Below are positions 1 through 6,798 of a stretch of DNA of 6,996 nt, one piece after another. Source of the DNA: Desulfurobacterium sp. (GTDB lineage: Bacteria > Aquificota > Aquificia > Desulfurobacteriales > Desulfurobacteriaceae); contig QNYI01000114.1 in assembly GCA_003978805.1 (NCBI GenBank), positions 1 to 6,996 of the forward strand, given 5' to 3'. Numbering within the stretch: the stretch's first letter is position 1; every line of letters begins with the position of its first letter. Both the position numbers and the translations under genes were made by a program. Under the pieces are notes generated by a model that saw only the letters and a list, made by a program, of their open reading frames with translations, searched no databases and was not told where the DNA came from.

Positions 1-423
1 GCCGCCATTCACTCCCGCTTTTCCCACGACAACACAGAGAGAATCTTAAAGGCAATGGAGAACCCCTACGTCAACGTAATAGCTCACCCAACAGGAAGGA
101 TAATAGGACAGAGGGAAGGTTACCCCCTTGACTTAGAAGCCGTTTTCAAAAAGGCCAAGGAAACAGGAACGGCCTTAGAGGTAAATGCCTACTACAACAG
201 GCTTGACCTAAAAGATTCCCTCTGTCGGCTTGCCGTCAAAAACGGCGTTTACCTCTCAATAAGTACAGACTCCCACCACGCTGACCACCTCTGGATGATG
301 AAGCTCGGGGTAGGAACGGCAAGGAGGGGCTGGGTTGAAAAGAGGTCGGTCTTAAATGCCCTCTCTTTAAGGGAGCTCCTGAGCTTTGTAAAGAGGAAAA
401 GGAAAAAGTTCGGTGTTGAGTGA
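1..423 (+). CDS. polX: DNA polymerase X, C-terminal PHP domain (5' partial)
   Basis: Only the last 140 residues are in the window; the frame is open from base 1 and stops at TGA 421-423, so the ATG at 55 is internal and not a start. The visible part matches the C-terminal PHP phosphoesterase domain of bacterial/archaeal family X DNA polymerases: an IHSRF block at visible residues 3-7, NVIAHPTGR at 25-33 and STDSHH at 88-93. His4, His29, Asp90 and His92 are the expected metal-binding positions of the PHP fold. The tail DHLWMMKLGVGTARRGW (95-111) is also typical of PolX. In characterised family members the N-terminal polymerase domain fills short gaps in base-excision repair and the PHP domain gives a metal-dependent 3'-5' exonuclease and related phosphoesterase activity. 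The polymerase part lies off the left edge, so a stand-alone PHP protein is possible, but similarity to PolX tails is strong. The basic Lys/Arg-rich C-terminus is intact. Confidence 0.88.
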   Translation, partial: AAIHSRFSHDNTERILKAMENPYVNVIAHPTGRIIGQREGYPLDLEAVFKKAKETGTALEVNAYYNRLDLKDSLCRLAVKNGVYLSISTDSHHADHLWMMKLGVGTARRGWVEKRSVLNALSLRELLSFVKRKRKKFGVE

Positions 424-502
424 AGCTTGCCAAAACTAAGGTGGAAGAATAATTTAAATAATGAACTCAGATTTCCTACAAAACCATTTTAAGGAGGGAG
501 AG
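424..502 (+). promoter_or_regulatory. Leader of the hsp20 gene with strong Shine-Dalgarno and possible SD-masking hairpin
   Basis: The 79 bases between the polX stop and the hsp20 ATG carry a very strong ribosome site, AAGGAGGG at 491-498, four bases before the ATG at 503. This decides the start over the in-frame ATG at 461, which has no comparable site. TTTCCT at 472-477 can pair with AGGAGG at 492-497 (four Watson-Crick pairs plus two G-U) around a 14-base loop, which would hide the ribosome site. A possible -35-like TTGCCA lies at 427-432, but no good -10 follows at normal spacing (TAATTT at 450-455 is poor), so the promoter is unproven and read-through from polX is possible. No CIRCE-type inverted repeat (HrcA operator) is seen. 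Confidence 0.5.
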
Positions 503-1012
503 ATGTTTGGAGGGTTCTTCGGAAGGAGAAGGGGATTTGATCCCTTTGAGGATATCTTCAGGCATTTCCAAGAAATGGAAAGGCTCATGTCCGAGATGAT
601 GAGAGGCTTCGGAACCTTTGGTAGGGAGTTGGGACTTGAGAGTGGCCTTGAACCGAGAGTTGAAATGTACGAAACGCCCGACGAAGTCGTCGTAAAGGCA
701 GAGATGCCCGGACTTGACAAGGACAGCATTGACGTAAGGGTAAGGGACAACTACCTCATCATCCGCGGTGTAAGGAAGCAGGAGAAAAAAGAGGAGAAAG
801 AGAACGTCTTCTTCAGTGAGAGCTTCTACGGAGAGTTCCAGAGGGTAATTCCTCTCCCCGTTGAGGTCAAAGAAGAGGGTATAGAGGCCATCTACGATAG
901 GGGAATCCTTGAGATAAGGCTTCCTAAGGCCGAATCTGCAAGGAGAGAGGTTAAGATTATCGTAAAAGAGCCCGAAGAGGATAAGAAAAAGGACAAAAAC
1001 GAAAAAGAGTAA
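503..1012 (+). CDS. Small heat-shock protein, Hsp20/alpha-crystallin family
   Basis: A 169-residue protein, the usual size for bacterial small heat-shock proteins: ATP-independent cytoplasmic chaperones that assemble into oligomers and hold unfolding proteins for refolding by other chaperones. The N-terminal arm (1-50) is Phe/Met/Arg/Gly-rich, typical of the disordered substrate-binding arm. The alpha-crystallin domain spans about 51-142, including VEMYETPDEVVVKAEMPGL (53-71), the SFYGEFQRVIPLP strand region (107-119) and the conserved GILEIRLPK (134-142). The C-terminal extension has a V/I-x-I/V anchor (150-154) and ends in a Lys/Glu/Asp-rich solubilising tail. The start at 503 is chosen because of AAGGAGGG just upstream; starting at 461 would add 14 residues with no family resemblance. 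It lies 79 bases after polX on the same strand and converges with the alcohol dehydrogenase gene across a hairpin terminator. Confidence 0.93.
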   Translation: MFGGFFGRRRGFDPFEDIFRHFQEMERLMSEMMRGFGTFGRELGLESGLEPRVEMYETPDEVVVKAEMPGLDKDSIDVRVRDNYLIIRGVRKQEKKEEKENVFFSESFYGEFQRVIPLPVEVKEEGIEAIYDRGILEIRLPKAESARREVKIIVKEPEEDKKKDKNEKE

Positions 1013-1018
1013 ACAGCA

Positions 1019-1042
1019 GGAGGCACCTTGTAGGGTGCCTCC
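1019..1042. terminator. GC-rich hairpin between convergent genes, probable bidirectional terminator
   Basis: GGAGGCACC (1019-1027) pairs perfectly with GGTGCCTCC (1034-1042) around a 6-base loop, giving a 9-bp stem with seven G-C pairs. It sits in the 31 bases between the hsp20 stop (1010-1012) and the dehydrogenase stop (1044-1046), where a terminator for both genes is expected. On the minus strand the stem is followed within about 20 bases by T-rich sequence (TTT, then CTTTTTC inside the hsp20 end). On the plus strand there is no U-tract (CTTAAAGG follows), so termination is better supported for the minus strand. Confidence 0.65.
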
Positions 1043-1043
1043 C

Positions 1044-2177
1044 TTAAAGGTTCTCCTCTAGTATCCTTCTAACGTCCCTTTCGGTAGGTACTCGGGGGAG
1101 ATTTCCCATAAGGAACTTCTTCTCCATAACGAGGTCAACAAAGGTGGGGATATCCGATTCCCTAATTCCCACCTCCCTCAAACGCTGAGGTATACCGAGG
1201 AACGTTAAAAAGTCGCGGAGGTTCTCTAAAACGTCTGAAAGCTTACCCTCAAAGCCCATCAACCTCCCTATCTCTTCTATCTCCTCCTTTGCTGAGAGGC
1301 CGTAAAACTTAAGAACCGGAACTAAGAAAAGGCCGTTCGCAAGGCCGTGGGGAATTCTGAGTATTACACCGAGAACGTGCGCTAGAGTGTGGACGAGACC
1401 TGCGCCGGCATCGGCTATCGCCATTCCCCCCAAAAGGCTCGCAAACATTACCCCTTCCCTTGCTTCTACATCCCTCGGGTTACCGTAGGAGCGGGGTAAG
1501 AACCTCCCTATCAGCTCAATAGCCTTCTTTGAGTAGAGCTTAGAAATCTCTGTAGCCCTCTTTGATACGAAGGCCTCTATAGCATGGGTAAGGGCATCAA
1601 CACCAGTATTTGCCGTTACTACCTGAGACATCGTGAAGGTAAGCTCTGGGTCGTCTATAGCAAGAACCGGGTAGAGGTAACGGGAAATGAGGGGAGCTTT
1701 CCTGAACCTTCTCCTGTCCGTAAGAACAGCGTAGGGGGTAACCTCTGAACCTGAACCGGACGTTGTCGGCACAGCCACAAGAGGAATGCCCGGCCTTTTA
1801 AAGGCTTCCGGAACGCCGATAAACTCTGAGAGCTCTCCTTCGTTTGTAAGCATAACGGAAACGACTTTTGCAACGTCCAAGGGACTACCGCCTCCTACGG
1901 CTATAAGGAGCTCCGGAGAGAACTTCTTTACCTCCTCAATCACCTTTAAAGCAACTTCAACGGTCGGCTCCGGCTCAACAATATCAAAAACCTCTACCTT
2001 TCCCTTTAACTGCTCCTTGATAATTGCAACGTAACCGTTACTAACTGCCGATTTCCCGCAGATTACCGCTACTTTTTCTCCCTTTAACCCTAAACTCTCA
2101 ATCTCCTCCCCTATCCTGCGAACAGTTTTCCGGCCAAAAACGACCTTCGTCGGTATAAAGTGCTTTACCGTTTTCAT
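1044..2177 (-). CDS. Iron-containing alcohol dehydrogenase (group III ADH)
   Basis: A 377-residue protein, full length for the family of metal-dependent NAD(P)-linked alcohol dehydrogenases (FucO, 1,3-propanediol and butanol dehydrogenases). The N-terminal Rossmann-like half holds the nucleotide-binding GGGSPLDVAK at 95-104 and PTTSGSGSEVT at 137-147. The C-terminal helical half carries the metal ligands: Asp194 and His198 in GVDALTHAIE (192-201), His263 in HTLAH, and His277 in PHGLANG. All four expected ligands are present and the spacing matches FucO closely, so it should be active. Such enzymes interconvert aldehydes or ketones and alcohols in the cytoplasm; the substrate and the NADH/NADPH preference cannot be read here. 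The ATG at 2177 is preceded by GGAGAG (2183-2188, minus strand) with a 5-base gap. The gene appears monocistronic, divergent from reverse gyrase and convergent with hsp20. A role in fermentation or in aldehyde removal is inference. Confidence 0.93.
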   Translation of the reverse strand: MKTVKHFIPTKVVFGRKTVRRIGEEIESLGLKGEKVAVICGKSAVSNGYVAIIKEQLKGKVEVFDIVEPEPTVEVALKVIEEVKKFSPELLIAVGGGSPLDVAKVVSVMLTNEGELSEFIGVPEAFKRPGIPLVAVPTTSGSGSEVTPYAVLTDRRRFRKAPLISRYLYPVLAIDDPELTFTMSQVVTANTGVDALTHAIEAFVSKRATEISKLYSKKAIELIGRFLPRSYGNPRDVEAREGVMFASLLGGMAIADAGAGLVHTLAHVLGVILRIPHGLANGLFLVPVLKFYGLSAKEEIEEIGRLMGFEGKLSDVLENLRDFLTFLGIPQRLREVGIRESDIPTFVDLVMEKKFLMGNLPRVPTERDVRRILEENL

Positions 2178-2198
2178 CTTATCTCTCCGCTACAGGGT

Positions 2199-2266
2199 TT
2201 TACAGGCATTATAACGTATTCGGTATGGTACACTTAAAAAGATTTAATTAAAAACGGAGGAAAAAG
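2199..2266 (+). promoter_or_regulatory. Reverse gyrase upstream region: ribosome site and tentative promoter
   Basis: GGAGG at 2256-2260 is a strong ribosome site six bases before the GTG start at 2267, and fixes that start. For a promoter, TTTACA (2199-2204) is a fair -35, but the best partner, TATGGT (2224-2229), is 19 bases away and imperfect, so the promoter is uncertain. The AT-rich block 2234-2254 could ease melting. These elements overlap the dehydrogenase promoter on the other strand, so the two genes may compete for polymerase or share a regulator. Confidence 0.4.
2208..2237 (-). promoter_or_regulatory. Promoter of the alcohol dehydrogenase gene
   Basis: Read on the minus strand, a perfect TATAAT lies at 2213-2208, with a weak -35 (TTAAGT, 2237-2232; three of six matches) 18 bases upstream. 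The expected transcript start near 2201 leaves a leader of about 23 bases containing the GGAGAG ribosome site. The box lies in the 89-base gap shared with divergent reverse gyrase. Confidence 0.55.
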
Positions 2267-5200
2267 GTGAAGATTGCTGAGTTCCGTAGAATGTGTCCCA
2301 ACTGCGGAGGAACAATCTCAGACGAAAGACTGAAAGAGGGACTACCGTGTGAAGAGTGCCTTAAAACTCCCATCCACTACGAGACTCCTGAAGAAATTTG
2401 CCTCGCCTTAGGAGACAAACTCTTAAGCTTTGATGATATATGCAAAATTGACTCCTTCACCAAGGATTACTCCCGCTTTTTTAAGGAAAAAACCGGGTTT
2501 ACGCCGTGGAGCTTACAACTTACTTGGGCAAAAAGAGTCGCACTAAAAAAGTCCTTTACAATGATTGCTCCCACGGGAGTAGGGAAAACAACTTGGGGTC
2601 TCGTTACATCGGCCTACGTAGAAGGAAAGGTCTACATTTTAGTTCCTACAAAGCTTTTAGTCCTTCAGACAGTTCAAAAGCTCTCCAAGCTAACCGACAG
2701 GAAGATAGTTGCCTATACCGGAAAGAAAAAAGAAAAAGAGGCCATCCAAAAGGGAGAGTACGATATCCTCGTAACTACCACCAATTTCCTCTACAGAAAC
2801 TACGAGATAATCCCTAAACCCTTCAACTTTGTCTTCGTTGATGATGTTGACTCCCTGCTAAAAAGCGCCAAGAACGTGGACAAGGTCTTAAAACTGCTCG
2901 GGTTTACGGATAAAGACATTGATACAGCCATGAAAGTAATTGAGCTTAAAAGGCTCATCGCCAAGCTCGGGAACAGGGCAGGTAAAGAGCTCTACGAGGA
3001 AGTAAAGGAGCTTGAAAGTTACCTAAGAAAGAGGAGAGAAGAGATAGAGAACGTCCTTGTCGTAGCATCTGCCACCTCACAACCGAGGTCAAAGAGAGTA
3101 AAGCTTTTTAGGGAGCTCCTCGGGTTTGAGGTGGGAAAGTCTGCCACCGCCTTAAGGAACGTTGAAGACATCTTGGTCTACACAGGTAGAGACAGGCTCA
3201 AAAGTTCTGTAGAGCTCATAAAAGAGTTGGGCGGAGGAGTATTTGTCTTCATTTCTTCTGATATGGGAAAGGAGTACGTAGAGGAGGTGGTTAAATATTT
3301 AAACGAAAACGGGATTACGGCCATCTCCTACGAGAAGTTCACCCCTAAGGAGCAAGAAAAGTTTGTAGAAGGAGAAATCCAAGCGGTAGTCGGGATAGCC
3401 AGCTACAGGAATCCCCTCGCAAGGGGTATAGACCTCCCTCAGGCCGTAAGGTATGCCGTCTTTTTAGGCGTTCCCAAGATGGAGTTCGGCTTAAAGCTCA
3501 CCCTCTCACCCTCTAACCTCTTCGGAGTCCTCTTAGCAGTGAGGGAGCTCCTTCCACAAGAGGAACAGACAAAAGTCGCTTCTTACCTTTCCTTCCTCAA
3601 GAAATATTTAGGACTAAAAGAAGAGAACATTCAGAGCTCCTCAGTAAAAGAGAGGCTTGGAAGGATAAAGAGCTACCTTGAAACCTACCTGAACGACCCT
3701 TCATTCCTTGAAAAAGTAAAGGAATCTGAAACCGTCTCGCTAAAGGAAAAGGACGGGGAGCTCTACATAGTCGTCGGAGACGCTGCCGGTTACATTCAGG
3801 CCTCCGGCAGAACTTCCAGAATGTTCGCAGGAGGACTTACAAAGGGCGTCAGCATTATGTTCGTTGACGACCTTAAGGCCTTTAACTCCCTGAGGAAGAG
3901 GGTTCACATATTCCTTGAAGATGTCTCCTTTAAAGTTCTCAACGCCGAAAAGGGGAAGGAGTTCTCAGAAAAGTTTGGACTTCCACTGATTGAAAAGGAG
4001 GAGCTCCTTAAAGTCTTTGAAACCGTTGACAGGGACAGGGAAAGGGTAAGGGAAATCCTTGAAGGCAAAGTTAAGGCAGAAACCAAGAATCTCTTAAAAA
4101 CCGCCTTAGTCGTTGTTGAATCTCCGAACAAAGCAAGAACGATAGCAAACTTCTTCGGAAAACCTGTAAAGAGAAGGATATTAGACATTGACGCTTACGA
4201 GATAAACATAGGGAATAAGGTCTTACTCCTTACAGCCTCTAAGGGACACGTCTTTGACCTGACGGTTAAAAGCGGTATCTGGGGTGTAAAGGAAGAGGGC
4301 AAGCGCTACGTTCCCGTCTACGACACAATCAAGTACTGTACAAAGTGCGGTGAGCAGACAACGGAAGACTACTGTTCAAAGTGTAAGGGGAAACCAGACA
4401 GCGACAAACTCTCTGTAGTAAAGGCTTTAAGGGAACTCGGCCTTGAAATAGAAGAAGTCTACATAGCCAGCGACCCTGACACCGAGGGAGAAAAGATAGG
4501 GTGGGATGTTGGGTGCGTCCTTAAACCCTACCAAAGGAACATGAAGCGTATGGAGTTCCACGAGGTAACAAAATGGGCGTTCCTTGAAGCCCTTGAAAAC
4601 CCCAGAGAACTCAACGAAAACCTCGTAAAGGCTCAGATAGTCCGAAGAGTTGCAGACAGGTGGGTGGGGTTCTCTCTGAGTCAACACCTCTGGGATGTCT
4701 TTAAAAAACGCTGGCTCTCAGCCGGAAGGGTTCAGACGCCGGTTTTAGGGTGGGTAATAGAGCGTTACAGGGAAAGTAAAGAGAAGGTAGGCATTTTGAC
4801 CGTGGAGACAGAGGTCGGAACCTTTAAGTTCAGGTTTGAAGACTTAAAGGCCTTTCAGGAGGCCGTGGCGGATAAAGTAAAGGTTAAGGTAAAGAGCAGG
4901 AAAGTTACCGAGAAGAACCCCTTGCCTCCCTTCAACACCGGAGAGCTCTTAAAAGAGGCCTCCAGAGTCCTCGGACTCTCTGCAAATGAAGTGATGAACA
5001 TCGCTCAGGAGCTCTTTGAAAACGGCTTCATAACCTACCACAGGACGGACTCTACAAGGGTTTCTACCGCCGGCATGGGTGTTGCAAAGGAGTACATATC
5101 CGAGAAGTTCGGAGCTGAACTCCTGAAACTTAGAAGCTGGGGAGAGGGTGGAGCTCACGAGTGCATTAGGCCTACAAGACCCCTTGACGTAAATGCCCTA

Positions 5201-5824
5201 AGAACCCTCGTTACGGTTTCAGGTTCTACTTCGGCAATGACGAAAAACCACTACAGGGTCTACGACCTTATCTTTAAGCGATTTATGGCCTCCCAGATGG
5301 TTCCTGCAGAGGTTGAAGCCGTTGAATTAGAAGTAAAATTACTCCCTGAAAACCTCCTAATTGAAGAGGAAAGGCTTACAAAGGTAATTAAGGATGGCTG
5401 GAACGTTTTAGTTCCTTTAAAAGTTACTCCCCTTCCGTTAGAACTCAAAGAAGGAGAGAGCTACTACTTCAACGTCCTCTCCCTTACCAAAAGGAAAGTT
5501 CCGAAGGTATTCCCCTACACTCAGGGAGAACTCGTTGAAGAGATGAGGAAAAGAGGTTTAGGAAGGCCTTCAACTTACGCCAAAATTGTTCAAACCCTCC
5601 TTGATAGACGTTACGTTGTAGAAAAAGGAAAGCTCCTATACCCTACAAAACTGGGAATAGACGTTTACACTTACCTATCAAGTAAGTTCCCGGAGTACAC
5701 CTCCGAAGAGTTCACAAGGGAGCTTGAATCCCTCATGGATAAAGTTGAAAGTGGAGAGGAGGACTATCAAGAGATACTGAAAAAACTGAGGTCGGTTTTA
5801 CAGTTTGTAGAAGTCAAGCTTTGA
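2267..5824 (+). CDS. rgy: Reverse gyrase (helicase-topoisomerase I fusion)
   Basis: This 1185-residue protein has the complete reverse gyrase order and introduces positive supercoils into DNA using ATP, a function known essentially only from thermophiles. N-terminal zinc finger: Cys10/Cys13 and Cys28/Cys31. SF2 helicase-like half: Q-motif region FTPWSLQ (78-84), Walker A APTGVGKTT (101-109), DDVD (192-195) in place of DEAD as usual in this family, SAT (268-270), ARGIDLP (385-391), and motif VI QASGRTSR (511-518). The stretch about 405-500 between the last two probably contains the latch. Topoisomerase IA half from about 610: Toprim VVVESPNKA (615-623, Glu618) and DPDTEG (736-741), interrupted by a second zinc finger (Cys691/694, Cys703/706). 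The active-site Tyr924 is in ITYHRTDS, followed by GGAHECIRPT (961-970) and GLGRPSTYAKI (1097-1107). All catalytic residues are present. The start is GTG behind GGAGG. Its 3' end overlaps a minus-strand small ORF by 11 bases. No strong terminator follows. Confidence 0.98.
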   Translation: MKIAEFRRMCPNCGGTISDERLKEGLPCEECLKTPIHYETPEEICLALGDKLLSFDDICKIDSFTKDYSRFFKEKTGFTPWSLQLTWAKRVALKKSFTMIAPTGVGKTTWGLVTSAYVEGKVYILVPTKLLVLQTVQKLSKLTDRKIVAYTGKKKEKEAIQKGEYDILVTTTNFLYRNYEIIPKPFNFVFVDDVDSLLKSAKNVDKVLKLLGFTDKDIDTAMKVIELKRLIAKLGNRAGKELYEEVKELESYLRKRREEIENVLVVASATSQPRSKRVKLFRELLGFEVGKSATALRNVEDILVYTGRDRLKSSVELIKELGGGVFVFISSDMGKEYVEEVVKYLNENGITAISYEKFTPKEQEKFVEGEIQAVVGIASYRNPLARGIDLPQAVRYAVFLGVPKMEFGLKLTLSPSNLFGVLLAVRELLPQEEQTKVASYLSFLKKYLGLKEENIQSSSVKERLGRIKSYLETYLNDPSFLEKVKESETVSLKEKDGELYIVVGDAAGYIQASGRTSRMFAGGLTKGVSIMFVDDLKAFNSLRKRVHIFLEDVSFKVLNAEKGKEFSEKFGLPLIEKEELLKVFETVDRDRERVREILEGKVKAETKNLLKTALVVVESPNKARTIANFFGKPVKRRILDIDAYEINIGNKVLLLTASKGHVFDLTVKSGIWGVKEEGKRYVPVYDTIKYCTKCGEQTTEDYCSKCKGKPDSDKLSVVKALRELGLEIEEVYIASDPDTEGEKIGWDVGCVLKPYQRNMKRMEFHEVTKWAFLEALENPRELNENLVKAQIVRRVADRWVGFSLSQHLWDVFKKRWLSAGRVQTPVLGWVIERYRESKEKVGILTVETEVGTFKFRFEDLKAFQEAVADKVKVKVKSRKVTEKNPLPPFNTGELLKEASRVLGLSANEVMNIAQELFENGFITYHRTDSTRVSTAGMGVAKEYISEKFGAELLKLRSWGEGGAHECIRPTRPLDVNALRTLVTVSGSTSAMTKNHYRVYDLIFKRFMASQMVPAEVEAVELEVKLLPENLLIEEERLTKVIKDGWNVLVPLKVTPLPLELKEGESYYFNVLSLTKRKVPKVFPYTQGELVEEMRKRGLGRPSTYAKIVQTLLDRRYVVEKGKLLYPTKLGIDVYTYLSSKFPEYTSEEFTRELESLMDKVESGEEDYQEILKKLRSVLQFVEVKL

Positions 5825-5942
5825 AATACCTCAGGAGCTCTGAACAAAAGAAGTTTTTAACTTTCTCCGGTAAATCGTAAAGCATCCTGCGCAAGATAAC
5901 GGTTTCTTCGTCCCTCACTCCGTCCCAGTCATAGAGATCCAT
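5814..5942 (-). CDS. Small ORF of 42 residues downstream of truB, unknown function
   Basis: An ATG at 5942, one base after the truB TGA (TGAGATG), opens a 42-residue frame ending at TGA 5816-5814, inside the reverse gyrase 3' end. I do not recognise the protein. It begins MDLYDWDGVRDEE, acidic and aromatic, and continues as a probable amphipathic helical stretch rich in Arg/Lys/Leu/Phe (about 14-42), with one Cys at 33, no signal peptide and no membrane segment. It is probably cytoplasmic. Reasons to believe it: it fills exactly the gap between truB and reverse gyrase, it starts at the first possible start codon in its frame, and its codons resemble those of the neighbours. There is no well-spaced ribosome site (GGGTGA abuts the ATG), so translation would depend on ribosomes finishing truB. 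It could still be a chance frame; a GTG at codon 9 is an alternative start. Confidence 0.5.
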   Translation of the reverse strand: MDLYDWDGVRDEETVILRRMLYDLPEKVKNFFCSELLRYFKA

Positions 5943-5943
5943 C

Positions 5944-6798
5944 TCACCCGACCAAAACTTTTTCCGGTTTCAAAAGCCCAGACTTTAAATATCCTACTCC
6001 CAAGAATTTATCCCTCCCGTACACCCGGTAGTAGCCGTCCGGGAGGTTAACCTTAACCTTCCCGCCGTTTATAAACAGCTTTTCGGCTCTACCTTCTAAA
6101 CTAACCTTAGGAAAGTCCAACAGTGAGTCGGGAGGAAGAATGAACTCTCTTACGTTTTCAGGGGTTAAGCTTCCTAAGCTTACAGCGTCCTCTATAGAAA
6201 CGTTCCCTACTCTCGTTCTCCTCAGCTCAACGACAACGGCATCACAGCCGAGAGCTCTCCCTATATCGTGAACGAGGGAGCGAATGTAGGTTCCAGAAGA
6301 ACAACAAACTTCAAGGGTAAAGTCGGGGTAATTAAAGTCAAGGAGCTTCAGGGAGTAAATCGTAACCTTGCGAGGGGGGAGCTCTACCTTTTCTCCCCTC
6401 CTTGCAAGCTCGTAAGCCCTTTTACCCTTTATGCGAATTGCCGAGAAAGGAGGAGGAACCTGCTCTACCTCTCCGGTAAAGTTCTTTAGAACTTCCCTCA
6501 GTTCCCCTTCCTCTACCCTTTGGCAGGGAACTTCTTTTATTTCGCCGTCAACGTCGTAGGTATTACTTGAAAGTCCCAAACGCCCTTTAACAATGTAGCA
6601 CTTATCCTTCTTTAACAGGTACTCGGCTAACCTCGTTGCCCTCCCAACAGCAAGAATCAAGACTCCTGTGGCAAGAGGGTCAAGAGTCCCTGTATGGCCT
6701 ACCTTTACCCCTTTAGGTAAAAACTTCCTAACAATAGCTACAACTTCAGCAGAAGTTATTTCCTTGGGCTTATCAATAGCTAAAAAGCCCATTAACAT
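5944..6798 (-). CDS. truB: tRNA pseudouridine(55) synthase TruB
   Basis: A 284-residue enzyme that converts U55 of the tRNA T-loop to pseudouridine, stabilising the tRNA elbow; this is relevant to a thermophile. It opens with GFLAIDKPKEITS (4-16), typical of the bacterial family. The catalytic motif GHTGTLDPLATGVL (34-47) contains nucleophile Asp40, followed by Tyr68 in KCYIVKGRLG and the conserved CSSGTYIRSLVHDIG (166-180). The C-terminal 55 or so residues form the small PUA-like RNA-binding domain. Start choice: the ATG at 6798 has AGGA ten bases upstream (6812-6809) and overlaps the stop of the preceding gene (ATGTTAATG); the second ATG at 6792 is a close alternative. The frame is open further upstream to a TTG at 6894, but that stretch is coding in another frame for the upstream gene and has no TruB similarity. 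It probably forms one operon with its neighbours on both sides. Confidence 0.96.
   Translation of the reverse strand: MLMGFLAIDKPKEITSAEVVAIVRKFLPKGVKVGHTGTLDPLATGVLILAVGRATRLAEYLLKKDKCYIVKGRLGLSSNTYDVDGEIKEVPCQRVEEGELREVLKNFTGEVEQVPPPFSAIRIKGKRAYELARRGEKVELPPRKVTIYSLKLLDFNYPDFTLEVCCSSGTYIRSLVHDIGRALGCDAVVVELRRTRVGNVSIEDAVSLGSLTPENVREFILPPDSLLDFPKVSLEGRAEKLFINGGKVKVNLPDGYYRVYGRDKFLGVGYLKSGLLKPEKVLVG

Noticed and set aside
461..502. Upstream in-frame ATG for hsp20 adding 14 residues
   Set aside because: It has no good ribosome site and no family similarity, while the ATG at 503 follows AAGGAGGG at ideal distance.
2458..2600. Possible frameshift or fusion break inside reverse gyrase
   Set aside because: The reading frame is continuous and all helicase and topoisomerase motifs follow in the expected order, so the gene is intact and not split.
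5780..5806. Possible minus-strand intrinsic terminator after the small ORF (AAACTG / CAGTTT stem followed by T6)
   Set aside because: The stem is only six mostly A-T-flanked pairs with a 12-base loop inside the reverse gyrase coding region, probably too weak at high temperature, so it is noted but not called.
5827..5840. TCAG-GAGCT-CTGA mini-hairpin after reverse gyrase as a terminator
   Set aside because: A four-bp stem without an adjacent T-tract; GAGCTC-type strings are common here through Glu-Leu codons.
6166..6182. Repeated AAGCTT separated by three bases
   Set aside because: It lies inside truB and is explained by a Ser-Leu-Gly-Ser-Leu codon run; no larger repeat surrounds it.
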